From assembly GCA_036675585.1 (NCBI GenBank), contig JAKFES010000037.1, forward strand, positions 1 to 14,707: a stretch of 14,707 nucleotides of DNA. Reading direction: 5' to 3'. The notes beneath the pieces were generated by a model. That model was not told the origin of the DNA, ran no database searches, and was given only the letters and a program-made list of their open reading frames with translations. This DNA is from Zeimonas sp036675585. Lineage in GTDB: Bacteria; Pseudomonadota; Gammaproteobacteria; Burkholderiales; Burkholderiaceae_E. How positions within the stretch are numbered: the stretch's first letter is position 1; each line of letters starts with the position of its first letter. A program made the translations under genes and the position numbers. Shown here piece after piece: positions 14,007 to 14,707 of the stretch.

Positions 14007-14707
14007 ATGCGGATCGCGTGGATCGTGCTGGTGCCGCTGCTGTTCGCCCTGGGCGCATGCTCGACGACGGGCTCGCGTCCGGGCACCGGCGTGCAGGCCG
14101 ACGATTCGACGATCGGCGGCGGTGCATCGAGCGCGGGGCGACGCGGCGGCGGCTATTACCTCGACGACGGCCCCGGCGAGCGAGCGCCGTCCGAAGTGCT
14201 GGCGATACCCGATGCGGTGCCGCGTCCCGAGCCGGTGCTGTTGCGCACCGCGCGCCCCTATTCGGTGTTCGGCCGCAGCTATGCGCCGATGCGCGCGCTC
14301 GCACCCTATCGGGCGCGCGGAATCGCGTCGTGGTACGGGCGGCGCTACCACGGCAAGCCGACCTCGAGCGGCGAACCGTACGACATGTACGCGATGACGG
14401 CGGCGCACCCGACGCTGCCGATTCCGAGCTACGTGCGGGTCACGCGCGCCGGCACCGACCGCAGCGTCGTCGTCCGCATCAACGATCGCGGGCCGTTCCT
14501 GCAGAACCGCCTGATCGATCTGTCGTATACCGCCGCGGCGAAGCTCGGCTTCGTCCAGGCGGGCAGTGCCGAGGTCGACGTCGAGCTGATCACGCAGTTC
14601 GGCACACCGCCCGATGCGGCGCCGCTGCGCGTCGTCGCTGCCGAGCCGGCCCCGGCGACGGCTGGATCCGCGCCGCTTGCCGGGCCCGCGCCCGGCGCCG
14701 CGCCGGC
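14007..14707 (+). CDS. rlpA: RlpA septal lytic transglycosylase, lipoprotein (3' end cut by window edge)
   Basis: 233 complete codons are present. A lipoprotein signal MRIAWIVLVPLLFALGAC ends in a lipobox with Cys18, predicting outer-membrane anchoring. After a low-complexity Gly/Ser region comes the double-psi beta-barrel domain: GIASWYGRRYHGKPTSSGEP, MYAMTAAHPTLP, VVVRINDRGPF and RLIDLSYTAAAKLG. His134 and Asp160 correspond by motif to residues required for activity in Pseudomonas RlpA, which cleaves peptide-free glycan strands at the septum. The sequence then turns Ala/Pro-rich; a C-terminal SPOR domain may follow outside the window. ATG 14007 has GGGAGG at 13994-13999; an in-frame GTG at 14001 overlaps the preceding gene's stop and is less likely. 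With the upstream SPOR protein it suggests an envelope/division theme. Confidence 0.93.
   Translation, partial: MRIAWIVLVPLLFALGACSTTGSRPGTGVQADDSTIGGGASSAGRRGGGYYLDDGPGERAPSEVLAIPDAVPRPEPVLLRTARPYSVFGRSYAPMRALAPYRARGIASWYGRRYHGKPTSSGEPYDMYAMTAAHPTLPIPSYVRVTRAGTDRSVVVRINDRGPFLQNRLIDLSYTAAAKLGFVQAGSAEVDVELITQFGTPPDAAPLRVVAAEPAPATAGSAPLAGPAPGAAP

Noticed and set aside
1..14707. Searched for mobile elements, CRISPR arrays, tRNA/rRNA genes, toxin-antitoxin or defence genes.
   Set aside because: Nothing supportable was seen; all larger frames with recognisable motifs are metabolic, ion-transport, translation or envelope genes, and base composition looks uniform apart from the small argS patch.

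Overview
The window is very GC-rich (about 70% by eye) and reads as ordinary core chromosome of a betaproteobacterium, most likely Burkholderiales. The main reasons are the run argS – SPOR-domain gene – dsbA, the fused single-chain indolepyruvate ferredoxin oxidoreductase next to an Lrp/AsnC regulator, and repeated TACAATCG promoter-like boxes just upstream of genes. Genes are tightly packed on both strands. No gap exceeds 300 bases, and I see no tRNA, rRNA, CRISPR array, insertion sequence, phage gene or defence gene. The genus cannot be fixed from sequence reading alone.

Region 1 (1-4106) is a divergent pair. A partial Lrp/AsnC-type regulator runs leftward off the window edge. A 1201-residue fused indolepyruvate ferredoxin oxidoreductase runs rightward. 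The 147-base gap between them carries a repeated TGCACGAATC element that looks like a regulator-binding site, so the regulator probably controls the catabolic gene in response to an amino acid. Region 2 (4133-7570) has a cystathionine beta-lyase-type PLP enzyme, whose stop codon overlaps that of a convergent gene for a two-helix potassium channel with tandem RCK domains. Upstream of the channel, on the same strand, is a small four-helix membrane protein that is probably its operon partner.

Region 3 (7608-10069) has an AMP-forming acyl-CoA synthetase, then a convergent VOC/glyoxalase-like gene. Region 4 (10098-14707) is a rightward run of five genes: argS, a SPOR-domain membrane protein, dsbA, a BtuF-like metal/cobalamin-receptor-fold protein without a signal peptide, and rlpA (cut by the window end). 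argS and the SPOR gene overlap by one base; dsbA and the BtuF-like gene are two bases apart; the next gap is also two bases. Several products act at the envelope: periplasmic disulfide formation (DsbA) and septal peptidoglycan (SPOR protein, RlpA).

I did not find a convincing undescribed system. The points most worth a second look are a perfect TATAAT box inside argS in a patch of unusual codons (a probable internal promoter for the envelope genes), the very short distance from -10-like boxes to start codons at argS and the small membrane protein, a perfect hairpin overlapping the -10 box of the PLP-enzyme gene, the direct repeat between the regulator and the oxidoreductase, and the signal-less BtuF-like protein in an envelope operon. 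Domain and family calls are from reading translated sequence; no database search was run.
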